DNA from: Lysinibacillus odysseyi 34hs-1 = NBRC 100172
GTDB lineage: Bacteria > Bacillota > Bacilli > Bacillales_A > Planococcaceae
Reading direction: 5' to 3'
Length of the DNA: 64,000 nt
Assembly: GCF_001591965.1 (NCBI RefSeq)
Contig: NZ_BCVX01000015.1
Location: forward strand, 21,436-85,435
Positions 43,615 through 50,746 of the stretch are shown piece by piece (the first letter of the stretch is position 1; every line of letters begins with the position of its first letter). The notes beneath the pieces were generated by a model. The model saw only the letters and a list, made by a program, of their open reading frames with translations. It was not told the DNA's origin and did not search any database. The translations under genes were made by a program, and so were the position numbers.

Positions 43615-44397
43615 ATGGAAAAAGTACTGCTCCATATTGAAGAAGGAATTGCTGTGATTACAATCAACAGCCCACCGATGAACATACTGAATGCGGATGT
43701 GGTCAATGGACTGCTTCAAGTGACTGCCGATATCCGCAATCATGACGAGGTAAAGGTAGTTGTTCTTACAGGACAAGGAACGAGAGCTTTCATGGCAGGA
43801 GGCGATATAAAGTCATTTCCAGAACTTATCGGAAAAGGAGAAAACGTTGCCTACCAAGGCTCAAAATTCCTACAGGCGCCGCTGGATGCGGTCATGAATC
43901 TTCCCTTCCCGACAATCTGTGTCCTAAACGGCTTGGCATTCGGAGGCGGCTGCGAACTTGCGTTAAGCTGTGACTTTAGAATTGCAGAGGAACATGTAGA
44001 AATCGGGCTGCCGGAAGTAAAGCTCGGCTTGTTTCCCGGTGCTGGCGGAACACAGCGACTTCCTCGCCTGATCGGCATCTCCAAAGCAAAGGAATTAATT
44101 TTTACAGGCGAATCCGTTTCGGCTTCTAAAGCACTGGAAATCGGCCTTGTAAATGACGTCGTAAAAACGGGCGAAGGAATGCAGGCTGCTTATACTCTCT
44201 CCCGTAAAATGAGCAGGCATTCTGCCAAGGCACTGCAATACGCAAAGCTCGCTATTGATGAGGGACTAAATGGCGGCCTTAAAGAAGGACTGGAGACCGA
44301 GGCCCGCTATTTCGGGAAAGTATTTCAGACAGAGGACGTAAAGGAAGGCGTATCGGCGTTTATGGAGAAGCGGAGGGCGGTTTTTAAGGATAGGTAG
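43615..44397 (+). CDS. Enoyl-CoA hydratase/isomerase (crotonase family)
   Basis: 260-aa crotonase. Oxyanion hole motifs are FMAGGDIKSFPELI and NGLAFGGGCELALSCDFRIA; the catalytic Glu pair is expected in ALSCDFRIAEEHVEIGLPEVKLGLFPGAGGTQRLPRLIG, where both ELAL and PEVKLGLFPGAGGTQRL are kept. It hydrates or isomerises an enoyl-CoA, downstream of the acyl-CoA synthetase that precedes it by 2 bp in the same transcript. The stop codon lies inside a TAGG tandem repeat. Confidence 0.9.
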   Translation: MEKVLLHIEEGIAVITINSPPMNILNADVVNGLLQVTADIRNHDEVKVVVLTGQGTRAFMAGGDIKSFPELIGKGENVAYQGSKFLQAPLDAVMNLPFPTICVLNGLAFGGGCELALSCDFRIAEEHVEIGLPEVKLGLFPGAGGTQRLPRLIGISKAKELIFTGESVSASKALEIGLVNDVVKTGEGMQAAYTLSRKMSRHSAKALQYAKLAIDEGLNGGLKEGLETEARYFGKVFQTEDVKEGVSAFMEKRRAVFKDR

Positions 44398-44409
44398 GTA
44401 GGTAGGTAG
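44391..44409 (+). repeat. TAGG tetranucleotide tandem repeat over a stop codon
   Basis: TAGGTAGGTAGGTAGGTAG, 4.75 units. The enoyl-CoA hydratase stop (TAG, 44395-44397) is within it. A change of one unit shifts frame only past the stop, so the protein would change little. Confidence 0.9.
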
Positions 44410-44553
44410 TGAAAAAGAACCATTGTGTATGGGGGGCTTATTATATAGACTCGATTCTTATTTTTAAAGACGGGGTCGAGCCTATTTTGCCTATTCAACT
44501 AACTTTCTCATTACTTTAATTATGTTTTTAAACTCTTAGCAATTGTAATCGCT

Positions 44554-45072
44554 CTAATCATATATCCCCCATTCAAACAAAAAATAATGACTATCAGATT
44601 GTCCGAAGATGCAATCATAAACATAGCCTTTTAGTATTTGTATTGTTTCAATATGATTTAACCTAATTAAAAGTTCCTTAACAACTGGCTCAGGGACATT
44701 CACATCAGCTAAATCTCTTTTAAATTTACTTATAAAATCATCTTTTACTAACTCTATACACATATTTTTTGTTGGAAAGTATGCATTAATCCAGAAATTT
44801 TCCAACCCTGTCATCCATTGTTCATCTAAAGAGTCTGGTTCATCGTCCATATCCCATTCTTCTCCATCAAACAATTGCTTTTTAAATATTGCCGAAAATG
44901 CTTCCTGAATATTATCAAACTGATCTTTTTCAGTGAATAATAAGTCTACTTGCATTGCTGCTCCATCTCTGAACTCATATACATCAAATGATAGATTTGA
45001 CAATTGAACATTCGCAATTTGCCTGGCAAACAAATTGTAATCACCAAATAATTCTTGAATTTCGTTTCTCAT
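44554..45072 (-). CDS. Hypothetical acidic protein, AT-rich orphan
   Basis: 172-aa soluble acidic protein, not recognised. Segments LSFDVYEFRDGAAMQVDLLFTEKDQF, then WDMDDEPDSLDEQWMTGLENFWINAYFPTKN and HIETIQILKGYVYDCIFGQSDSHYFLFEWGIYD give an alternating helix/strand look with many aromatic residues, as seen in some toxin-immunity or SUKH-like proteins, but I see no definite family motif. Base use is AT-richer than neighbours, which suggests later arrival. The ribosome site AAGGAGGG is 13 nt from the ATG, slightly long. No toxin gene adjoins it in the window. Confidence 0.55.
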   Translation of the reverse strand: MRNEIQELFGDYNLFARQIANVQLSNLSFDVYEFRDGAAMQVDLLFTEKDQFDNIQEAFSAIFKKQLFDGEEWDMDDEPDSLDEQWMTGLENFWINAYFPTKNMCIELVKDDFISKFKRDLADVNVPEPVVKELLIRLNHIETIQILKGYVYDCIFGQSDSHYFLFEWGIYD

Positions 45073-45663
45073 TATTATTCTGTTTCCCTCCTTCAGGAGA
45101 TTCGATACTTTGATTACTGATTTTCAACTAACCTGCTCTATTAATATATTTCATTCAACAAAAATACTATTACTCCTGCAAAAAGAATAACATCCATCAT
45201 CACAAACTTGTTCCTTATTTATTATGCATCTCAAACAAAAAACTGCTTTATAAAGAAGTAAAGAATAATAATGGTTAAAAAGTTTTAAAGGGATACAGTA
45301 GAATTACTTACATTTAACCTTTAAAGTAACGTTGAAAAATCTAAGCTGACAGGCCTGGCTAAGTTCTTACAACATTTTAAAATTATCTCCTCATGAAGCC
45401 GTACGCTTAAAGGTTGCAAAGTTGATTTGTCATAACCGTGAAGGTGCCGCGAAAATTTATTTAGCCCCAAAATTAATTCATCTCTAGAAATATATTTGTT
45501 TGCAGCTATTCTATACAGAGTATTTTAGGAGCAGGTTTGATGCAAAACGAAACTAAGCAGCCAGTTGCCGGTAAAATACCGGCAACTGGCTGCTTAAAAA
45601 GAGGATTTTTAGTCTGTCTTAAAAACGACAGTCAGTGCACTGTCTCTCCAAGGTGCTTCCAAT
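45073..45663. other. Gene-poor stretch with a possible gene remnant and palindromes
   Basis: About 590 bp without a clear gene. At 45331-45391 a frame reads KLTGLAKFLQHFKII; after a +1 shift 45392-45485 reads HEAVRLKVAKLI, CHNREGAAKIYLAPKLIHL, to a stop at 45484-45486. The two parts read like one protein broken by a frameshift, but I do not know the family. The hairpin at 45554-45596 and further short inverted repeats (CTGTC/GACAG, GACAGT/ACTGTC near 45617-45647) follow. Confidence 0.4.
45554..45596. repeat. 20-bp perfect inverted repeat, 3-nt loop
   Basis: Arms 45554-45573 and 45577-45596 match perfectly (TAAGCAGCCAGTTGCCGGTA), loop AAA. It lies 67 bp past the phosphatase gene's stop (leftward), so it may be that operon's terminator, but neither flank has a proper T-run. 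Such a stable, long stem is also typical of small dispersed repeats. Confidence 0.85.
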
Positions 45664-46074
45664 CTATTTATACAATTTCTCCAATGCTTCACGCATATTT
45701 GGACGGATATTCACAGAAGGATGGACTTCTTTGACCATGTTTTCTGCTTCCTCAAGTGATCCTGCCGCCCCAAGCTCCATCAATGCCGCAACGGCCATCA
45801 CACTTGCTCTACCGTTGCCGCTGCCGCAGTGGAAATAAATCTTCTCGCCTGCTTGGTAAGCATTGATGACTTCCGTTACACCGGCTTGAATGGAAGACGG
45901 AATTTCATCACTTTCATCTGCAATCGGCTTATGGATATAGGAATAATCAACCTTTTCTGTACGGCCTTTCACACGCAGATCAATGACTTTTTCAACTTCC
46001 TTTTCATGTACTGCACTTGCTGCATCGTCCGCGCCGCCAAAATAGACGCGTCCTTTAATGAGTTCATCGTACAT
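45664..46074 (-). CDS. Dual-specificity-phosphatase-like protein
   Basis: 136-aa cytosolic protein of the cysteine-based phosphatase fold. The P-loop HCGSGNGR (HCX5R, residues 82-89) has Cys83 and Arg89, and an Asp in the KPIADESDE loop is a candidate general acid. ATG 46074 is 8 nt after AAGGTGG; a GTG at 46086 has no spacing. Its start is 13 bp after the stop of a PfkB-type kinase on the same strand, so both are one transcript. The pairing of a sugar-type kinase with a small phosphatase suggests opposing actions on one metabolite, but this is inference. Substrate unknown. Confidence 0.78.
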   Translation of the reverse strand: MYDELIKGRVYFGGADDAASAVHEKEVEKVIDLRVKGRTEKVDYSYIHKPIADESDEIPSSIQAGVTEVINAYQAGEKIYFHCGSGNGRASVMAVAALMELGAAGSLEEAENMVKEVHPSVNIRPNMREALEKLYK

Positions 46075-46087
46075 ATGCGTAACCACC

Positions 46088-47032
46088 TTATACTAATGCT
46101 TTAATGTCTTCATAATGTGGTAAAGCTGTTAGCGCCCCTGGTTTTGTAGCTGCAATGGCTCCGAGCTTGTTGCCGAATGATACACACTCAAAAAGTGATG
46201 TATCTGTCAGAGGCATGCCGTTGTAGTGCACATAGCGCAGAACGCCTGCCATAAAGGCATCCCCTGCACCTGTTGTATCGACAGCAATGACCTTTTCTAC
46301 TGGCACATGCATGACAACGCCGTTCAATACGGCATATGCCCCTTCTGCCCCTACAGTTATTAAAATCACAGGGATATTGAATGGCTTTAATATTTCCAAT
46401 CCAGCCTCGATCGAATTCGTTTCTGTCAGGAACAGCAGCTCTTCATCTGTCAGCTTTAAAATATCAGCATCCTGGAAGAAGGAAGCAATCGTCTCGCGGC
46501 AATACTGTTCGCTGCTCCAGCGTAAGATACGGATGTTTGCGTCAATCGCAACGAGCGCACCTTGCTGTTTGGCCATCTCTACTGCTACACGTGTTGTTTC
46601 AAGAGCTGTTGGATGAAACATAGTGCCTGAACAGCAATTGAATACAGAGGCACGCTTGAACGCCTCTTTATTTAGCTGCTCCATCGTTACTTGCAGATCC
46701 GGCGCTTCATCAATATAATCTTTGAAAATGCGCTCGCCATTCTCTGTCAGGTGTACATAGACACCGCTTACACGCTTTTCCGGTACAAATACAGAGTAAT
46801 CAAGGTTAACGCCTTCTTTTTTAATTTCCTGACGTACAAATTCAGATGTATCATCCTCACCTGTGATGGTAATTAATGCAGAAGGTGCACCGATTCGGCT
46901 AATTCCGGCTGCCACATTAATTGTAGCGCCGCCCAAAAACGTTGTGAATGATGTGTTAGTCGCATCATTCGCTATATAATCAACAAAAGCGTCTCCATAA
47001 ACTAGTATGAATTCCTTATCTGATTGAGTCAT
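46088..47032 (-). CDS. PfkB-family carbohydrate kinase
   Basis: 314-aa ribokinase-like kinase. N-terminal motif FLGGATINVAAGISRIGAPSALITITGEDD, and the C-terminal catalytic signature AVDTTGAGDAFMAGVLRY with the base Asp of GAGD. The middle (YVHLTENGERIFKDYIDEAPDLQV) is like fructokinase or 2-keto-3-deoxygluconate kinase. ATG 47032 stands 11 nt after GGAGG; an earlier ATG at 47140 gives a hydrophobic extension unlike the family. First gene of a pair with the phosphatase-like protein. Sugar not determinable. Confidence 0.85.
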   Translation of the reverse strand: MTQSDKEFILVYGDAFVDYIANDATNTSFTTFLGGATINVAAGISRIGAPSALITITGEDDTSEFVRQEIKKEGVNLDYSVFVPEKRVSGVYVHLTENGERIFKDYIDEAPDLQVTMEQLNKEAFKRASVFNCCSGTMFHPTALETTRVAVEMAKQQGALVAIDANIRILRWSSEQYCRETIASFFQDADILKLTDEELLFLTETNSIEAGLEILKPFNIPVILITVGAEGAYAVLNGVVMHVPVEKVIAVDTTGAGDAFMAGVLRYVHYNGMPLTDTSLFECVSFGNKLGAIAATKPGALTALPHYEDIKALV

Positions 47033-47176
47033 CAGTTGTCTAACCTCCGAAGATGTTGTTCTATCTAGAGTACCATAAAAACAGAGCACTATGAAAAATT
47101 TAAACTTTTCTAACAGTAGCATCTCAAGCTGTTTGTTCAAAATTCTGTTACACTTTTAGAAGGGAGGTAATAAAAT

Positions 47177-47740
47177 ATGAATTTACTGGTAAGACAGGCA
47201 TCTATGCTGGATGCAGAGGACATCGCCCCATTAATTTATGAGGCTATTGGTGATATTGCAGCGAGACTGACAGGAGCACAGGAGGATAAGGCAATTCTGG
47301 AGGGCTTAAAAGAGCTTATTCAAAGCGAAGACAACCGCCACTCTTATTTATATACATATGTGGCACACGAGGAAGAAAAAATTCTCGGAATGATTGTTTT
47401 ATATGATGGGAAAACGGGGAAAGATCTTGATGGGCATTTAATGAAGAAGCTTCAGAAAAAGCATGGTTCTTCTTATCGGATCGATAAAGAAGCACATGAT
47501 GAGGAGTATTATATCGATACAGTTTGTGTGGCACCGGATGCCCGTGGCCGTGGTATCGGCACACTACTTCTCCACTTTGCTGAGCAGCAGGCCAAAAAAC
47601 TCGGCTATACAAAGCTGTCGTTAAATGTGGAAACAGAAAAAACAAAGGCACGCAGCCTTTACGAACGGGAAGGCTTTGTCGTGACAGAGCCATGGGAAAT
47701 TATCGGTGAACCCTTTTATCATATGGTAAAAGAAGTATAG
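47177..47740 (+). CDS. GNAT acetyltransferase
   Basis: 187-aa N-acetyltransferase. N-terminal half: MNLLVRQASMLDAEDIAPLIYEAIGDIAARLTG. The acetyl-CoA loop is IDTVCVAPDARGRGIGTLLLHFAEQQAKKLGYTKLSLNVETEKTKARSLYEREGFV, with the Q/RGxGxG loop as RGRGIG. The substrate amine cannot be predicted. The ribosome site AGGGAGG precedes the ATG, and the gene is divergent from the PfkB kinase. Confidence 0.87.
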   Translation: MNLLVRQASMLDAEDIAPLIYEAIGDIAARLTGAQEDKAILEGLKELIQSEDNRHSYLYTYVAHEEEKILGMIVLYDGKTGKDLDGHLMKKLQKKHGSSYRIDKEAHDEEYYIDTVCVAPDARGRGIGTLLLHFAEQQAKKLGYTKLSLNVETEKTKARSLYEREGFVVTEPWEIIGEPFYHMVKEV

Positions 47741-47747
47741 GCAATAT

Positions 47748-47769
47748 CAAACGGTCTTTCTCCGTTTTG
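47748..47769 (+). terminator. Weak terminator after the GNAT gene
   Basis: Arms CAAACGG (47748-47754) and CCGTTTTG (47762-47769), 7-nt loop, 8 bp after the stop. The T-run is short. Confidence 0.4.
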
Positions 47770-48004
47770 GCAGCCTTAAGTCTTATCACGCAGCAAGGAC
47801 TTCGTGTTTGTGATAATGGTCACTTACTTGACCTGCCGGCTCTCTTCTCTTTCTTCTTTTATGCTTTTTTCGAGCAGCGACTTCAGATGCAGGCAAAGAA
47901 ATAAGCAATCACATTCTTTCTCCGAAAATATGACAAATATCTCGGGAGGAAAATGAAGAACCTTTGTTTAATAGTAAAAACAATGAACTTGAGGGGGCAA
48001 GAAA

Positions 48005-48202
48005 ATGGAGAGAAATGCAACGCTGTATATTTTAGCAGCTTGTGCAGGAGCCATGATCGGCTTTATACAAGTATTACATTATTGGGAATCGGATGTTATC
48101 ATGTCGGTGATTTATTTATTATTGGGCAGTGCCTGTGCTTTTATCGGCATGGATAAGCTAAAGGCTGTCAAAAAACAAAAGGAACAACAAAAAACCGAAT
48201 AA
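48005..48202 (+). CDS. Small two-helix membrane protein
   Basis: 65-aa protein with two membrane segments (LYILAACAGAMIGFIQVL and VIMSVIYLLLGSACAFIGMDKL) and a basic hydrophilic tail (KKQKEQQKTE). Family not recognised. GGGGGC stands 7 nt before ATG. Another frame from 47953 overlaps it, but its ribosome site is only 3 nt from its ATG and its composition is not protein-like. Followed by a strong terminator. Confidence 0.68.
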   Translation: MERNATLYILAACAGAMIGFIQVLHYWESDVIMSVIYLLLGSACAFIGMDKLKAVKKQKEQQKTE

Positions 48203-48212
48203 TCAATATTTC

Positions 48213-48246
48213 TAACTTTACTGAGCACCCAGTAAAGTTATTTTTA
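48213..48246 (+). terminator. Rho-independent terminator after the small membrane protein
   Basis: Perfect arms TAACTTTACTG (48213-48223) and CAGTAAAGTTA (48230-48240), 6-nt loop, then TTTTTATG. Confidence 0.88.
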
Positions 48247-48328
48247 TGCCTAGAAAGTCATAGGCTGTAAAGAAGTTTTTCCACCTTTTCACATACTTTC
48301 TTTCTTAACTCCTGTCCTTTAGGTCTCA

Positions 48329-48402
48329 TTGACTTTTTTCGTGAAAAAGAAATAAGATTAAATTATATTCCCAATTTTCAAACAAATGAAAAATCATTTG
48401 TT
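48329..48402 (+). promoter_or_regulatory. Promoter and palindromic operator candidate of the transporter-lyase-kinase operon
   Basis: TTGACT (48329-48334) and TAAGAT (48353-48358) are 18 bp apart. A palindrome with 9-bp perfect arms AACAAATGA/TCATTTGTT, 4-bp centre (48381-48402), lies about 23 bp downstream of the -10, where a repressor could block elongation. It is 36 bp upstream of the first gene. The cognate regulator is not in the window near it. Confidence 0.6.
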
Positions 48403-48438
48403 CATACATGATAAAAAATCACAAGGAGGCTGTTACGT

Positions 48439-49518
48439 ATGAAAAGATGGGGATTACTTTCTTTATTACTCGTATTACTCCTGGTAATGTTGACTGCCTG
48501 CAATGACAAATCAGAGGATACAGGTAAAAAAGACGGAGATGACAAAACAGGCAAGGGCGAAAATCCATCCGGCAATCTTGTCATTTATACCGGGCGGGAC
48601 GAAGGAATGGTCCAGGAAGTCATCGAAAAATTCAATGAGCGCTATCCTGATATCAAAGTAGAGTTCATGACAATGGGTGCACAGCAAATTTTGGAGCGTG
48701 CCCGGGGTGAAAAGGCAAATCCACAGGGCGATTTCTGGTGGGGAGGTACACAAGCAGCGATGATGGTGGCAGCCGAGGAAGATTTGCTGGAATCGTGGGA
48801 GCCGTCTTTTGCCTCAGCTATTGATGCCCAGCACCGCGATAGTGAAAACCGCTGGATCGGTGAGATGCTTCTACCAGAAGTAATTATGATCAACAGTGAT
48901 GTGCTTTCACCAGAGGAAGGACCGCAGGATTGGGATGATCTGCTCGATCCGAAATGGAAGGATGAAATTTTAATTCGCGGTGTTCTTGCATCAGGGACGA
49001 TGCGTACCATCTATTCCTCGATGATTTACCGCCAAGGAGCCGATACACCTGAAAAAGGCTATGAATGGCTGGCAAAGCTGGATACTAATACAAAGGAATA
49101 CACACAGGATCCGAATGCTCTTTATTTGAAGCTGACTCGTCAAGAAGGAACACTTTCCCTTTGGAATCTGCAGGATATTTTATTGAAAAAGTTTACGACT
49201 GATTATCCATTCGACTATATCTATCCAAAGAGCGGTGCCCCGATTCTCGTGGACGGAGTCGGTATCATCGAAAATGCCAAAAATATGGAAAATGCGAAAC
49301 TCTTTGTCGAGTTCCTGTTTGACAAGGAAGTAATGACAGATCTTGCCCATAATTACTATCAAATCCCGACACGTACGGATATCGACCTGGCCGCAATGCC
49401 TGATTGGTATCAGGAGCTTGATTTGAAAACATTCGACATCGACTGGCAGATCATGGCTGATAAAGAAGCGGAATGGATGGAATACTGGGATACAAATATT
49501 AAAGGTAAAGGCAAGTAG
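48439..49518 (+). CDS. ABC transporter substrate-binding lipoprotein (Fe3+/polyanion type)
   Basis: 359-aa lipoprotein. Signal peptide with lipobox LTAC (Cys21). The mature part is the type II periplasmic-binding fold of the FbpA/phosphonate-like group: LVIYTGRDEGMVQEVIEKFNERYPDIKVEFMTMGAQQILERARGEKANPQGDFWWGG, VIMINSDVLSPEEGPQDWDDLLDPKWKDEI and APILVDGVGIIENAKNMENAKLFVEFLFDKE. Without a solved relative the ligand is not certain: Fe3+ and aminoethylphosphonate-like or other anion ligands share this fold. AAGGAGG is 9 nt before ATG. First gene of a five-gene operon. Confidence 0.85.
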   Translation: MKRWGLLSLLLVLLLVMLTACNDKSEDTGKKDGDDKTGKGENPSGNLVIYTGRDEGMVQEVIEKFNERYPDIKVEFMTMGAQQILERARGEKANPQGDFWWGGTQAAMMVAAEEDLLESWEPSFASAIDAQHRDSENRWIGEMLLPEVIMINSDVLSPEEGPQDWDDLLDPKWKDEILIRGVLASGTMRTIYSSMIYRQGADTPEKGYEWLAKLDTNTKEYTQDPNALYLKLTRQEGTLSLWNLQDILLKKFTTDYPFDYIYPKSGAPILVDGVGIIENAKNMENAKLFVEFLFDKEVMTDLAHNYYQIPTRTDIDLAAMPDWYQELDLKTFDIDWQIMADKEAEWMEYWDTNIKGKGK

Positions 49519-49660
49519 CTGCTGACAAAAGCGCAGCGCTTGACTTAACGGGGACACCCTCTTCTTCAAAATGAAATTTTATAGTTTCTTATTTTCTTAG
49601 AAAGGGTTGCTCCGTTACACGGTTCAGCCCTTTTCTCCTATCTATCAAAGGTGGTGCATA

Positions 49661-50734
49661 ATGATGAAAAGTGTTCATATAGAAAATGTCACAAAGAAAT
49701 TTGGAGATGTGCTAGGTGTTAGTGAATTGAATCTTGAAGTAAAGCCCGGCGAATTTTTTACCTTTTTAGGTCCGAGCGGTTGCGGCAAAACAACAACACT
49801 CCGTATGATTGCCGGCTTTTACTATCCTACTACAGGCAAGGTTTATTTTGATGGACAGGACGTCACAACCTTGCAGCCGAATAAACGGAATATCGGTATG
49901 GTGTTCCAAAATTATGCCCTGTTTCCCCACATGACGGTAGATGAAAATATTGCCTTTGGGCTGCAGGTGAGAAAGCTGCCAAAAGCAGAAATCCGGCAGA
50001 AGGTAGATCGAATCCGCGGGCTTGTGCACCTAGCACAGTACGGCAGCCGGAAAATCAATGAGCTTTCCGGCGGGCAGCAGCAGCGTGTTGCCTTGGCACG
50101 TGCACTCGTTATCGAGCCTGATATTCTGTTACTGGATGAACCCCTCTCCAACCTAGATGCCAAGCTTCGTGAAGAAACAAGGGTAGAGATCAAGCGTATC
50201 CAATCCGAGCTTGGTGTGACAACTATTTATGTCACGCACGACCAAACAGAGGCTATGTCGATGTCCGACCGGATTATGGTGATGGAGTCCGGACTCGTCA
50301 AGCAGATCGGCACGCCGCAGGAAATTTATCACAGGCCAAATAACCGTTTTGTGGCAACGTTTATCGGGGAGACCAATATGCTAGAGATGAAAGTAACATC
50401 TATCAAAGAAGAGGTAATAACTGTTGAACATGCAAATGGGCTTGTCCTTCACGGACTTTCGGGCGGGAAGGCTGATGGAGTTGCACCGCAAGTAGGTGGT
50501 ACCATATATGTCTCTATCCGACCGGAAGCATTTGAAGCAGGACCCGGCGATAATACGATAAAGGGCACCATTGAATTTGTGGAGTTTACAGGGCTCAGCG
50601 TTAATTACCTAATCCGTGTAAATGGTACATCGTTAAAAGCAATGATTATTAACGGCGGCAGTGATATCAAGGCAATCGGCGATGACATCGAACTACATAT
50701 CCCATCAAGGAATCTTTATTTCCTGGCTGAATAG
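49661..50734 (+). CDS. ABC transporter ATP-binding protein (FbpC/PotA-like)
   Basis: 357-aa ATPase. Walker A GPSGCGKTT, Q-loop with FQNYALFPHMTVDENIAFGL, signature LSGGQQQRVALARALV, Walker B DILLLDEPLSNLDAKLREE, and the H-loop YVTHDQTEAMSMSDRIMVM. A TOBE-type C-terminal domain follows from about residue 245. The length and layout fit CUT/FbpC-like import ATPases. The start at ATG 49661 has AAGGTGG upstream; the earlier ATG at 49607 is rejected. Confidence 0.93.
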   Translation: MMKSVHIENVTKKFGDVLGVSELNLEVKPGEFFTFLGPSGCGKTTTLRMIAGFYYPTTGKVYFDGQDVTTLQPNKRNIGMVFQNYALFPHMTVDENIAFGLQVRKLPKAEIRQKVDRIRGLVHLAQYGSRKINELSGGQQQRVALARALVIEPDILLLDEPLSNLDAKLREETRVEIKRIQSELGVTTIYVTHDQTEAMSMSDRIMVMESGLVKQIGTPQEIYHRPNNRFVATFIGETNMLEMKVTSIKEEVITVEHANGLVLHGLSGGKADGVAPQVGGTIYVSIRPEAFEAGPGDNTIKGTIEFVEFTGLSVNYLIRVNGTSLKAMIINGGSDIKAIGDDIELHIPSRNLYFLAE

Positions 50735-50746
50735 GAGGCGACAAGG

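Noticed and set aside
45537..45734. Rightward frame across the 20-bp inverted repeat
   Set aside because: It reads through the hairpin and against the phosphatase gene; no ribosome site.
47953..48156. Rightward frame overlapping the small membrane protein
   Set aside because: The GGGAGG is only 3 nt from its ATG, and the 48005 frame has better spacing and a membrane-protein pattern.
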